Numbered from the stretch's first letter, positions 49,901 to 61,971 are shown. The stretch: DNA of 64,000 nucleotides from Guadua angustifolia (GCA_036346375.1 CM070501.1:56275326-56339325), one strand, 5' to 3'. The notes: generated from the sequence alone by a model not told the origin. Program-made: numbers and translations.

Positions 49901-52900
49901 TTCACCGTTGTGGACAATTGTTGATAGCCTAGTAGTTCTATTCTGTATGCATGAAAGAAGATGAATTAATGCTTATTTTGTTACTGCAAATGCATGTATA
50001 TATTTATCTGAATTTTAAATAGTAAAACTGTTTATAATGCCACTTCCCGAATAAACCGTTTACAATGCAAACACTGAATTTTGATTCGTTAACATTTACC
50101 ATTATTTAGAACATTGTTTATCATGAACACAAAATAGATAACACATGTCTGGGTGATTTAGCTTGCAGCCGAGGATCTGGGAAGCACCCACAACTTATGC
50201 CATCCACCCCCAGATGGGCTGTTGCCAATGGAGCTGGAGTTATACTAAGTGTCTGTGATGAGGAAGTAGCTCGATACGAGTCAGCAAATTTAACTGCGGC
50301 AGCTGTTCCTGCTCTTCTGCTACCTCCACCAACAACACCCTTGGATGAGCATTTGGTGGCAGGGCTGCCCCCTCTTGAACCATATGCTCGCTTGTTTCAT
50401 AGGTATCTCCTATCCATTATTATACCAAATTTACTTTCCAAATGATTATTAACGTGTTATGCTCCTGTCAGATACTATGCAATTGCTACTCCAAGTGCTA
50501 CGCAGAGGTTGCTCTTTGGTCTTCTTGAAGCACCACCATCATGGGCCCCAGATGCACTTGATGCAGCAGTACAGCTTGTCGAACTCCTTAGAGCAGCTGA
50601 AGATTATGCTACTGGCATGCGGGTATAACATACTTCACTCAGGCTGTCATTTCAGTGCTATCAATCAAGATGACTCATAATTCAAAATTGTCATTCCAGC
50701 ATGTTTTGAGTTTGAATCTTTTTTAATTGTGATTACTTTCTTTTTTCGGTTCAGCTTCCAAAGAATTGGATGCATCTTCATTTCTTGCGTGCGATTGGAA
50801 CTGCAATGTCAATGAGAGCTGGTATTGCTGCTGACACGGCTGCTGCTTTGCTTTTCCGAATACTCTCTCAACCAACATTGCTGTTTCCTCCATTGAGACA
50901 TGCCGAAGGAGTCGAAGTGCAGCATGAACCACTGGGTGGCTATGTATCAACGTACAAAAGGCAGGTATGCACTATTTTCTTCATCTACCTATTTGGCAAT
51001 TCGAGTACTATTTTCCTGTATATCAGTTTTCTCAAATTATTGTACTAAGATTTTACTATAGGTGAATGTTAGAATTCCCAAGATTAAACACACGCGACTC
51101 GTAGATAGATGACACGAGAGCTATACACGAAGAACAAACACACTTGTATATTCTTGCACTTAGCTCTCCGAGAATACAAGGAATACACACTTGGAGACGT
51201 CTACCGACTCAAGATTACAACGGACTTGAGTTTAGTTCTCCGAGAATACAAGGAACACACACTTGGAGACGCCTACCGACTCAAGATTACAACGGACTTG
51301 AGTTAGCGCCGTTCTTCTTTGTTCCCTAGCTACTCTCTTCTTACAGCCTCTCCACTGTTTCTAGAGTTTCCTGCGTACAAGAATATATAGCACCAGATGC
51401 TCACTCTCTCGGCTACGACATCGTGTTGCCTCCGAGACGTGCGCAGCCATAACATCGTGCATGGACTGATTCTTTCCCTGCCTAGCTAATTAATGCATGC
51501 ATGCACACAATACTTCCAAACTAATGCATGCTGCTACGTTACATACTCAAGCAAATAAATCTAATTAACTAGATAACGGTCACACTAATGCACCTCTTAA
51601 ATGCATACTAAAAAACAAGAAACTGAAAAAACGCCAGGATTAATTAACAATCTCCCCCTAATACTGCCATCGTTTATTCATCTGAGCTCACTCACAGAAG
51701 CGTCGGTTCATCGTCAGCATCGGTGAAATTCAGCTCCCCCTGCTTCTTCTTCCTGGGCTTGGTACATTCTGATTTGAAATGTCCCAACTCATTGCAGTTG
51801 AAACACCTCACCTTTGTTTTGTTGAACTTCTTTCTGCCATCCTTGTTCTTCTGCTGAGCCTCCCACTCGGCCACAGTGAGCAAGAGTTGGCTATCACCGA
51901 TTCGCTTCTTTGAGTCGCCGAGAACGCTTCGTCGAAGGCCTTTAGCCTCCCAAGCGCCTCCTCAAGCGGCATCGTCTCAACATTCTGAATCGCCGATCCC
52001 CTAGCGGCGAGGTAGAGCCGATCTGGGACAGTGTCGAGGAGCTTCTTGACCATAGCGGCATCGTCGAGTGTCGCGCCGAGGTTGGCATACCTCGCTGCCA
52101 TGCCACTGATTTTTCCAGCGTAGTCGTCCAACACCTCGCCATCCTTCATGCGGAGAGCATCGAACTCTCCCTTCAAGGTTGCCAGGCGCGCCACCTTGAC
52201 ACGATCCGCCTCGACGAATCTTGTCTTGAGGCTGTCCCAAACCTCTTTCGATGTTTTCTTCTGTGAAACCTGCAAGAGGATGTCTTCCGACAGTGCTTGG
52301 AGAAGTTGCGCCCTCGCCGTCTTGTCCTTCCGTGCGTCCACGACCGTGCCTTCTGCCGGGTTCACGGCCTCCCAAAGGCCCTGGGCATCAAGAATGGCCT
52401 CCACCTTGATAGTCCACGCGGTGTAGTTGGTCGGGGAGAGGAGCGGGTACGTGAGCGAGACACTGCTTTTTCCTCCGGCAGCTTGCGGAACCAACGCCAT
52501 GGAGTCGAGGTAGTAGCGTAGGATCTTGGGCATACACGGCTCTGATACCAATTGTTAGAATTCCCAAGATTAAACACACGCGACTCGTAGATAGATGACA
52601 CGAGAGCTATACACGAAGAACAAACACACTTGTATATTCTTGCACTTAGCTCTCCGAGAATACAAGGAACACACACTTGGAGACGCCTACCGACTCAAGA
52701 TTACAACGGACTTGAGTTTAGTTCTTCGAGAATACAAGGAACACACACTTGGAGACGCCTACCGACTCAAGATTACAACAGACTTGAGTTAGCACCGTTC
52801 TTCTTTGTTCCCTAGCTACTCTCTTCTTACAGCCTCTCCACTGTTTCTAGAGTTTCCTGCGTACAAGAATATATAGCACCAGATGCTCACTCTCTCGGCC

Positions 52901-55900
52901 ACGACGTCGTGTTGCCTCCGAGACGTGCGCAGCCATAACATCGTGCATGGACTGATTCTTTCCCTGCCTAGCTAATTAATGCATGCATGCACACAATACT
53001 TCCAAACTAATGCATGCTGCTACGTTACATTCTCAAGCAAATAAATCTAATTAACTAGATAACGGTCACACTAATGCACCTCCTAAATGCATACTAAAAA
53101 ACAAGAAACTGAAAAAACGCCAGGATTAATTAACAGTGAAGGTTGTCTAGTGAAAGCATGATTAGCCTTTTGTCAAGCCTACATATTCTAGCCTGTCATT
53201 GTGTTCAGGGCAAGTTCAGGGCACCTTATTATACACTTATTTAGGCATGGTTAGATGCCAAATTACATTACACGAGTTTAGCTAAAACATGGCAACTGGT
53301 AGATAAATATAGTGTTTATATTTTACTTCATATTGTTTGAATAGAAAATTGTAACTTTTTGATCATTTTAGTATGTTTGTCTCAATTCTTGAATCACTTA
53401 TTTTGTGCTCCAGCATGTTCTATGACTGCCAAAATATTTTGCACACACTATCGGAGGATTATCCTCAAATAAGCTAATATTGATTGTACATTACCAAAGT
53501 TGGAAACTAGACTATGTCCTTATGATATATGCACCCTTCCACGTGGGACTCCATGTTTTAGCTTCGCATTAACTTGTTGCTACCTTTTGTTTGCATGACT
53601 ATTTTACTTGGTTGCACCTTCAACTACCCAAAGCTGGAAGCTCCTGCATCTGAAGCCACTATTGATGCCACCGCACAAGGCATTGCTTCCTTGCTGTGCG
53701 CTCATGGTCCTGATGTTGAGTGGAGAATATGTACCATCTGGGAAGCTGCCTATGGTTTGCTACCTTTGAGTTCATCAGCAGTTGATTTGCCTGAAATTGT
53801 TGTAGCCGCTCCTCTTCAGCCACCTACTTTGTCATGGAGCCTATACTTGCCACTGTTGAAAGTATTTGAGTATCTACCTCGTGGAAGTCCATCTGAAGCA
53901 TGCCTTATGAGAATATTTGTGGCAACAGTGGAAGCTATACTCAGAAGAACTTTTCCTTCCGAAACCTCTGAACAATCCAGAAAACCAAGAAGTCAATCTA
54001 AGAACCTTGCTGTTGCTGAACTCCGCACAATGATGCATTCACTCTTTGTTGAATCCTGTGCTTCAATGAACCTTGCCTCCCGGTTGCTATTTGTAGTACT
54101 AACTGTTTGTGTCAGTCATCAAGCTTTGCCAGGGGGCAGCAAAAGACCAACTGGTAGTGATAACCATTCTTCTGAGGTCACTGAGGACAATAGATTAAAC
54201 ATTGGAAGGAATAAATCCAAGAAGAAACAAGGACCTGTTGCTACATTTGACTCATATGTTCTAGCTGCTGTCTGTGCCTTATCTTGTGAGCTTCAGCTTT
54301 TCCCTTTAATTTCCAAGAACGGAACACATTCAAATTTAAAAGACTCCATAAAGATTAGCTTACCTGGAAAAACCAATGGGATCAGTAATGAGCTACACAA
54401 TAGCATTAGCTCAGCAATTCTTCATACTCGTAGGATACTTGGCATCTTGGAAGCTCTTTTCTCCTTGAAGCCATCATCAGTTGGTACCTCATGGAGCTAT
54501 AGCTCAAATGAGATTGTTGCAGCAGCTATGGTCGCTGCTCATGTTTCTGAGTTATTTCGTCGGTCCAGGCCGTGCCTAAATGCACTATCTGCACTGAAGC
54601 AATGCAAGTGGGATGCTGAGATTTCTACTAGGGCATCATCACTTTACCATTTGATCGACCTGCATGGTAAAACAGTGTCCTCCATTGTGAACAAAGCTGA
54701 GCCTCTAGAAGCTCACCTGACCCTTACACCAGTAAAGAAAGATGACCAGCATATTGAAGAAAACAACATCAGCTCATCGGATGGTAGCAACTTGGAAAAG
54801 AAGAATGCTTCAACCTCACATAAGAAAAATGGTTTTTCAAGACCACTCTTGCAATGTGCAGAAGAGGCTCTACTAAACGGTGATGCAAGTACTTCTGGGA
54901 GAGTTATTGCTAGTTTACAGGTGGAAGCATCTGATTTGGCAAACTTCCTTACCATGGATCGGAATGGGGGTTACCGAGGTTCTCAAACTTTTCTAGGATC
55001 TGTACTGTCAGGGAAACAGGAACTATGCTTCTCTGTTGTCTCGTTGCTCTGGCAGAAGCTTATTGCATCTCCCGAAATGCAGATGTCTGCAGAAAGTACG
55101 TCAGCTCATCAAGGTTGGAGAAAGGTACGGTTTTGTGTGCTTATAGGTGTAACAAGTAATGCTAGGAAGACGTTCTTTTGTTGTTAGCATTCTTATAAAC
55201 TCTGCCGTTGACAAATTTTTTTAATGTGTAGGTTGTAGATGCGCTTTGTGATGTTGTTTCAGCCTCACCGACCAAGGCTTCAACTGCTATTGTTCTGCAG
55301 GTCAAGATATTGCTATATTTGAATATTTGGTCATTTATTTAATTTGGTTCACTTTCTGGCTTCTGTTCTGTTCTGTAAGACTTCATTGCCTACATGGCAT
55401 GTGCCCATTTCCTCGCTCATCTTTCTGGACTCTTGTATCTTTGGCAGGCCGAGAATGACTTGCAGCCCTGGATTGCCAGAGATGATGAGCAAGGTCAAAA
55501 GATGTGGAGAGTCAACCAGCGAATAGTGAAGCTAATAGCTGAGCTTATGAGGAACCATGATAGCCCAGAAGCATTGGTAATTCTTGCTAGCGCTTCAGAC
55601 CTTCTACTTCGTGCCACTGATGGGATGCTCGTTGACGGTGAAGCTTGTACTTTGCCGCAATTAGAGGTAACATCTTCATTCATAAAATTTTCTCCATAGA
55701 ATACCATAAACCAATCATGTGTTCTACTTTTCTGTAATTAAACCAGCATCTATTTATTTCCTTGCTTTACAAACTTAAATGGTATCAATGCTTGCTGACC
55801 GACGTTTGTCCTGCAATCGAATATGGGCAGCTTCTGGAAGTAACCGCTAGAGCAGTTCATCTCATCATTGAATGGGGAGATTCAGGTGCAGCTGTTGCTG

Positions 55901-56307
55901 ATGGCCTCTCCAATCTGCTGAAGGCATGTCCTCTTGTCTGATCTCACTCTTATTCGTCAGAAACATACTCATCATCCAGCATGCTAACTGAATATGATAT
56001 GCAGTGCCGTCTATCAACTACCATCCGCTGCCTTTCTCACCCTAGTGCGCATGTACGCGCACTCAGCATGTCCGTCCTTCGCGACATCTTGAACAATGGA
56101 CCAATAAACTCTGGTAAGATCATTCAAGGGGAACATCGGAATGGCATCAAAAGCCCAACCTACCAATGCCTGTCAGCAAGCATCATCAACTGGCAAGCGG
56201 ATGTCGAGAGATGCATAGAGTGGGAAGCCCACAGCCGCCGCGCCACCGGGCTGACGCTCGCCTTCCTCAGCACGGCGGCGAAAGAACTCGGCTGCCCCCT
56301 TACTTGA
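46982..56307 (+). CDS. GI: GIGANTEA (GI), clock and photoperiodic flowering protein
   Basis: Large plant-specific protein acting in nucleus and cytosol. It stabilises ZTL/FKF1-type F-box proteins and links the circadian clock to CONSTANS/Hd1 and FT-type genes. I join 14 coding exons: 46982-47067, 47162-47239, 47331-47385, 47469-47611, 47774-48045, 48611-48669, 50162-50402, 50472-50622, 50755-50964, 53634-55124, 55232-55300, 55448-55666, 55831-55923 and 56005-56307. The phases agree and give about 1156 residues, as expected for a grass GI. It starts MSASNEKWIDRLQFSSLFWP and ends AAKELGCPLT. Two oddities: exon 1 lacks one base in its C run (47039-47042), which as written breaks the frame; and intron 13 begins GC (aag-gcatgt). 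A gag-only retroelement sits in intron 9. Family identity is certain; functional status depends on the exon 1 base. Confidence 0.95.
48512..48595. repeat. Short direct repeat in GI intron 5
   Basis: ggtaactaatagattgc(g/a)attact is repeated at about 48519 and 48563, 15-70 bp upstream of exon 6. Probably a small local duplication with no coding effect. Confidence 0.6.
51067..51649 (-). repeat. TR-GAG LTR, 3' copy, 583 bp
   Basis: Starts tgttagaattccc and ends taattaaca (TG..CA). Contains an internal tandem duplication of about 71 bp (units starting near 51165 and 51236, with ccgagaatacaaggaa and cttggagacg). Confidence 0.92.
51692..52551 (-). pseudogene. Copia gag of the TR-GAG element (one frameshift)
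   Basis: The main ORF (52551-51808) has the plant Copia gag arrangement: a YTAWTIKVEAILDAQGLWEA segment near residue 43, then KTSKEVWDSLKTRFV, then LLDTVPDRLY. The 3' part in another frame (51883-51692) has the nucleocapsid zinc knuckle CFNCNELGHFKSEC (C-X2-C-X4-H-X4-C). The two frames join at about 51885-51905, where one base must be gained or lost. Gag packages RNA in virus-like particles; any mobility would need pol from a related element. Confidence 0.85.
52553..53135 (-). repeat. TR-GAG LTR, 5' copy, 583 bp
   Basis: Same length and ends as the copy at 51067-51649, and about 98.5% identical by eye. Most differences are transitions. Confidence 0.92.
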
Positions 56308-57723
56308 TGACAAGGCCATCTCCGAAGCTGACGTGGGCGGGCACTTGACGGTCAGTGCAAGCAGCCGCTGCAAGGTCCCTAAGTAGGATTTGCTAATCTC
56401 TCGGTCAAGGATGCCTTGCCGGTCTGTTCCCATGATGTGATTTAAAATTGATATAGCTGATGTTCGCAAGCATACGGGGCTCGCTCCCAGCCCCAGGATG
56501 TGATTTCTAATTTTAATCTGACGTTAGATGTTCAAGCATATGGAACTGCTTGCGTTGTAACTTGTATGCCTGTAACTTAGGATGTTTCAATATGGTAAAT
56601 TAAGCAGCCATTTCTTTTTTCTCTGCTGTAAACATTGGCCGGCGGTACGTATGCGCATACCTACTCAGCTTCCGGCTGAATACCCGGACGTTAATGAACT
56701 TCTTGCTTTGTTCATTCAGAAGCGGCATGTCACGCGCGGTACCACCACCGGCTGAGAGTTAGACCTGCGAAACCAAGATTGCCGTGCGAGAGGTCGTTCC
56801 ATTTCAACCAGTGCTTAGTGTTTTGGCACGGTTAATATTCGCAAAAAAAAAAATGATCGCACTTGTAACATTAGATGCATGCTTAACAAAAAGGATATAA
56901 AACTTTCTGGTAACATTAAAAGCAGAAAACATTCAAACACGAAATAAAGCACATATTGTATATGACGATTGCTGTCATATACAACTAAAGACAGCTTTTA
57001 TAATAGATATCATCCTAAGTTTGTCTCTATACGATTTTACAATCTTTTAATTATCATATGAAAAATTTTATTATAGGCAATAACTCGTATAACAGTGTTT
57101 TATACTATCTATATAGTCATCTCTTCGTGAAGAGATAACTATACTCTCCCCTCCTCTCTCTTCCATATCAATCAAAAAACTTGCATAGTAAAGTATATAG
57201 ACAGATCACATCACAATATTGTACATACCCTAAGTGCAGAAAAACAGTGCTCTCTTGCTCTCTGCACCAACGCAGCAGCTTTCACAGATATTACATACAA
57301 CATTGCAGTAAAATCATCAACCATTCACCACCACCACCCCATTGACTTTGTTAACCATAGCACGGCTTTGCATTTGGTAGGCAAAAGAGAAGAACTGATA
57401 GTGCATGCACAATTGTGCCGAAAGTCTACCGCTTCCAAATGTTGCAATCAACAATAGGTACTGCAGGTGATCTCAGTCCACAATCAACATATGAGATCCA
57501 AAGCAGAGTTTCTTGCTGCCATGTACATGATGCCAGAAGAGCAGAGAGGATGTCCACATTGCAGGAACTTTGCACTGAGACAATGCTTAAGGCAAGCAAG
57601 TTTCTAGAACGGAAGGGCATCTATCACCTATTCATAGAACTTCTTCAGCAAATAAGGATCAGATCTTGAAGGCTCCAAAGAAACTAGGCAAACGCGTTAC
57701 TACTTTTCATATGGTTCGCAACT
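56308..57723. other. GI 3' UTR, intergenic DNA and 3' UTR of the opposite gene
   Basis: GI and the minus-strand gene converge here. No further gene supported; ORFs at 57415-57669 lie antisense to the probable 3' UTR of the minus-strand gene. Poly-A signals were not resolved. Confidence 0.45.
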
Positions 57724-60700
57724 TCAAGGAGCATCGTGATTCATATCCATGGAGGACTCATACGAATTGCAATGCATGAAGTTCTGGTTTTGGGGAGAAT
57801 GGTTGTTCCAAGCTCCATTTCCATTTGGCAGCGAGTTGAGGGGGTCATATCCTGAACACTGGACCAAATGGCTTGAGTGGAAATTTTGCCCTAAAGTGTT
57901 GGAAAGAGCATTTGACGTGCCCGCAATTCTTGTTTGGTCAGTTTGGCCCGTCCGTGAGTGAAGTGCAGCTGCTACATTTCCAAGAGAGAAGGCATTGCTT
58001 TGGACATTTGCAGAAGGAAAATTATATGCTGGCTGTGGACTTAGATGCTGTGAAGACCCTGGCATGTCCTCTTCTCTTTGCTTGCATTGTATAAGTGAAT
58101 TGCATTTGTCTTGCTGACGAATTTTGGTACCAAACTCTATAGTCGAGACCTCTCGATACATATTGATTTGCTTGCACCAACCAATCACCCAAAGCTTGTC
58201 ATGAGGAAAGGACAATCACATACTTCAACACTCACGCAGCTCCTCGTGCCTAGGACGTGGAATAGAATGCTGCAATTATTTTTTAAATTGCCAGGTCTTG
58301 AACTTGAGACCTCTTGGCTCGATACCATATTGAGTTGCATGCACCAACCAATTCACCCAAAAGCTTAAGCTTATGAGGAAGGATAGGCCGTGCTTTATAT
58401 TTTCAACACTCACATGGAGGCTTTGGCAGCACTCAACACGTGGAAATAAGAGCGACGCTAAATTGCGTCTACCAGACTAACTCGAGACCTCCGCTCGATA
58501 CCATATTGAGTTGCATGCATTCACCACCCAAAAGCTTAAGTGATGAGGAAGGATGGGCCGTGCTTTATATTTCCAACATGCTCAATCTCATTCTGTGTAC
58601 AGAAGAGAAGCATCAAGGACTTGGCCCAAATACAGATACTGACATAACAATAGCAATAGCTATAATAAAAGAAAGGAATAATATCATCTTTCGAACGAAG
58701 TCTAAAGGTGACGCCGGTTTTGATACCAGCAGCTTAAACACTTCATTAGACAAATTATCAAGATGCCTGGATATCTTTCTCTCAAGATTAACACCATTGA
58801 ATCACAATTCAACTACTGCTATGTTTTCATAGTTCACTGTCCCTAACATTTTTGGAACTTAACTAGGTATAATCAAAACAAGAGAATGCCATATTGTAGA
58901 AGATGTGCTAGAATCACTATTGCACGTTTATAAAGACTATGGCTGTTATACAATTATATTCCGTCTACTGAGTCGCAGATTATATCATTGGTTAACAATT
59001 AAATGCATTCAGAAAAATGGTTGAGACCAGTTGTTCGTATAACCTGCAAGAAAGAAAGTACATCAGCAACAGACACCTCCGAAGCTTCCTCACCCTGACT
59101 GGATATCCATCGATAGACAATCTCCTGCAAAAACTCCAAGAACAGGACAGGATCAATTGAAGCGAATAATTCGATAACAATACGTGTGGCCTACAACTAC
59201 ATTCAAGAATACAAATTGTTGACTTCCAACAATTTACACCTACAACTTACATAGCATTCAAACAGAGGAGGCCTGAGTGACTACTCGACACTCCAGATCA
59301 ATTCTAGTCCTCAAAAGGTTTGCCAAAACCGAGTCGCATATGCAACACACCGTACACGCTTCACTTTGTCAAGACAATCATCTTACAATTTGGTCTTCCG
59401 GCCTTGTGCTCTACATTCTTAACCCACTTCCAAAACAAAATTATCACCACAATTCCCCGAAACATCCCACAGCATCCAAAGAAACATAGTGTCATTTGAC
59501 AACGCCAACCAAAGCGCCTCTTCATCGCATAGAGATCACAGATCACCGGAAAAGTATGGTGATGGCAATAAACTCGTAATTTGTTGGAGCTCAACACTCT
59601 CCATGACTCCCATCATTGCTTTGGACATTTGCAGAAGGAAATTATATGCTGGCTGGACTTAGATGCTTGAAGACTGGATCCTTCTTCGTGATCATATGAG
59701 TTGCATGACCAACCAATTCACCAAAGTGTCATGAGAAGGATTGGCACATTATACTTCAACATTCACGCATGCTCCTCGCCTAGGACGTGGAATAGAAGTG
59801 TGCAATTATTTTTTAAATTGCAACCGGTCTTGAACTTGAGACCCTTGGCTCGATACCATATTGAGTTGCATGCACCAACATTCACCCAAAAGCTTAAGCT
59901 TATGAGGAAGGATAGGCCGTGCTTTATATTTTCAACACTTCACATGGAGGCCTTAGCACTCAACACGTGGAAATAAGAGCGACGCTAATTGCGCTACCAG
60001 ACTAACTCGAGACCTCGCTCGATACCATATTGAGTTGCATGCACCATCACCAAAAGCTTAAGTCGATGAGGAAGGATGGGCGCTTTATATTTCCAACATG
60101 CTCAATCTCATTCTGTGTACAGAAGAGAAGCATCAAGGACTTGGCCCAAATACAGATACTGACATAACAATAGCAATAGCTATAATAAAAGAAAGGGAAT
60201 AATATCATCTTTCGAACGAAGTCTAAAGGTGACGCCGGTTTTGATACCAGCAGCTTAAACACTTCATTAGACAAATTATCAAGATGCCTGGATATCTTTC
60301 TCTCAAGATTAACACCATTGAATCACAATTCAACTACTGCTATGTTTTCATAGTTCACTGTCCCTAACATTTTTGGAACTTAACTAGGTATAATCAAAAC
60401 AAGAGAATGCCATATTGTAGAAGATGTGCTAGAATCACTATTGCACGTTTATAAAGACTATGGCTGTTATACAATTATATTCCGTCTACTGAGTCGCAGA
60501 TTATATCATTGGTTAACAATTAAATGCATTCAGAAAAATGGTTGAGACCAGTTGTTCGTATAACCTGCAAGAAAGAAAGTACATCAGCAACAGACACCTC
60601 CGAAGCTTCCTCACCCTGACTGGATATCCATCGATAGACAATCTCCTGCAAAACTCCAAGAACAGGACAGGATCAATTGAAGCGAATAATTCGATAACAA

Positions 60701-61686
60701 TACGTGTGGCCTACAACTACATTCAAGAATACAAATTGTTGACTTCCAACAATTTACACCTACAACTTACATAGCATTCAAACAGAGGAGGCCTGAGTGA
60801 CTACTCGACACTCCAGATCAATTCTAGTCCTCAAAAGGTTTGCCAAAACCGAGTCGCATATGCAACACACCGTACACGCTTCACTTTGTCAAGACAATCA
60901 TCTTACAATTTGGTCTTCCGGCCTTGTGCTCTACATTCTTAACCCACTTCCAAAACAAAATTATCACCACAATTCCCCGAAACATCCCACAGCATCCAAA
61001 GAAACATAGTGTCATTTGACAACGCCAACCAAAGCGCCTCTTCATCGCATAGAGATCACAGATCACCGGAAAAGTATGGTGATGGCAATAAACTCGTAAT
61101 TTGTTGGAGCTCAACACTCTCCATGACTCCCATCGCCTTCAGCTCCAATGGTGCTGCACTACAACACCATCTTTGCAAAATACGTAGCCCTGCATTTTCG
61201 GTAATATCGTATTTTTTTAGCTACACTGAAGTTCCACGAACAGGCGGCACGTTTCACCCAAGGACCCCTCAAATCCCATACCCCACCCAGAATTCTCGAC
61301 TAAAATTCAGTAAAAAAGAAGAACGGAAATTCCCAATCCTAACCCACCAGCAACTCCAAAGAACTCGAGGCAAGATCGCATCACTCTCCAATCCCCCCCG
61401 TAATTCGACACCAACCGAACCCCAAGAACCCGGGAGAAGGTCGCAGCTTTCACGCGACGCGCCCACCGATCGGAGGCAGGCGGCGGAAAACGGAAAGGCG
61501 GATGAGGGGGGTGGGGGGTCGACGGACCATGGCGCGGCGCTCGCCGGCGAGGAAGGAGGCCTTCTGGTGGGCCACGGCCTGCGTGTACAACTGCGAGAGC
61601 GCGTTGGCAGTGCCCCGGAACGCCAAGTGCATCTCCTCCTCCACCTCGTCCTCCGGCCTCCGCTTCTTCGCCGCGTGCGCCGCCAT
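57724..61686 (-). CDS. Conserved uncharacterised plant protein, with duplicated exon 2
   Basis: Minus-strand gene. Exon 1 (61686-61528, 53 codons) begins MAAHAAKKRRPEDEVEEEMH and ends ASFLAGERRAM before gt. Exon 2 (27 codons, EIVYRWISSQGEEASEVSVA then DVLSFLQ, phase 0 at both ends) occurs twice, identically, at 60645-60565 and 59124-59044. The last exon ends at TGA 57724-57726; its acceptor is at 58114-58115 (tcag) or 58081-58082 (gcaag), both in frame. It encodes an Asn/Ser/Gln-rich tail (YNFPSANVQSNAF, SLGNVAAALHSRTGQTDQTR). The exon order and sequence fit a small plant-specific family of unknown function, sometimes mislabelled holocarboxylase synthetase. The basic KKRRPED could be a nuclear signal. 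Including both exon 2 copies would lengthen the protein by 27 residues without breaking the frame. Confidence 0.72.
57993..61133. repeat. Direct tandem duplication, about 1.5-1.6 kb per unit
   Basis: Unit 1 is 57993-59612 and unit 2 is 59613-61133. Both begin cattgctttggacatttgc and end ctccatgactcccatc. From about 58580 onward in unit 1 (60093 in unit 2) they are nearly identical over 1 kb. The first 500-600 bp differ by many short indels. Each unit holds a complete exon 2 of the minus-strand gene; unit 2 also holds a partial, corrupted piece of its last exon (59613-59665). Confidence 0.88.
58140..58610. repeat. Triple repeat with an initiator-Met tRNA-like motif
   Basis: A module of about 165-180 bp recurs three times (near 58145, 58307 and 58488): gagacctc, then gctcgataccatattgagtt, gcatgcaccaacca, cccaaaagcttaag, gaggaaggat(a/g)ggccgtgc. 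The string ctcgatacca resembles the tRNA-iMet 3' end (primer-site complement), suggesting retroelement or SINE origin. It is present again in unit 2 at about 59690-60110. Confidence 0.55.
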
Positions 61687-61950
61687 CAGGACTGGAAGCC
61701 CCCCAGAAGCTTCTTGAAGCTTCCCCCGGAGCGGAGAGGAGGCAAAGGCGCAGGATGAAGTGTGTTGTGTGCTGGCGTGGCCATGGTGTCGTATTATATG
61801 GCGGTGGTCTACGCGCGCTCCGTGGACCGGGTGTTGGTGCGCCACGGGAAGACGAAGCGGATATGGGCTTGGATATCTGGTGGGCCGTGTACGGGCCTAC
61901 TAATTACGGCCCAATACGATAATCTAAGAGCCCATATACGACTAACTCCA

Positions 61951-61971
61951 GAGAGAGAGAGAGAGAGAGAG
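61951..61971. repeat. (GA)n microsatellite
   Basis: Ten uninterrupted GA units, between the divergent minus-strand gene and the downstream + gene. GA repeats are common in plant core promoters and 5' UTRs. Confidence 0.9.

Larger units (their letters stand above)
51067..53135 (-). mobile_element. Gag-only Copia-type retrotransposon in GI intron 9
   Basis: A 2069-bp element: LTR 51067-51649, internal 51650-52552, LTR 52553-53135, flanked by a perfect 5-bp duplication GTGAA (51062-51066 and 53136-53140). On the minus strand the internal region opens two bases after the 5' LTR with tggtatcagagcc (52538-52550), the initiator-Met tRNA primer site used by plant Copia elements. It closes with the polypurine tract aggggga next to the left LTR. 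It encodes only gag; protease, integrase and RT are absent. This layout fits the TR-GAG class of non-autonomous elements. The LTRs differ by about nine substitutions in 583 bp by eye, so insertion is recent. Confidence 0.93.

Noticed and set aside
51109..51329. Repeated small ORFs in the LTRs (51109-51329 and 52595-52815)
   Set aside because: They come from the duplicated LTR sequence and its internal 71-bp repeat, not from a gene.
59277..59489. Identical 70-codon ORFs at 59277 and 60797
   Set aside because: Identity is explained by the tandem duplication; they are antisense to an intron of the minus-strand gene and have no family support.
61009..61758. 249-codon + ORF
   Set aside because: Its right half is antisense to exon 1 of the minus-strand gene and its left half is duplicated intron; no domain.
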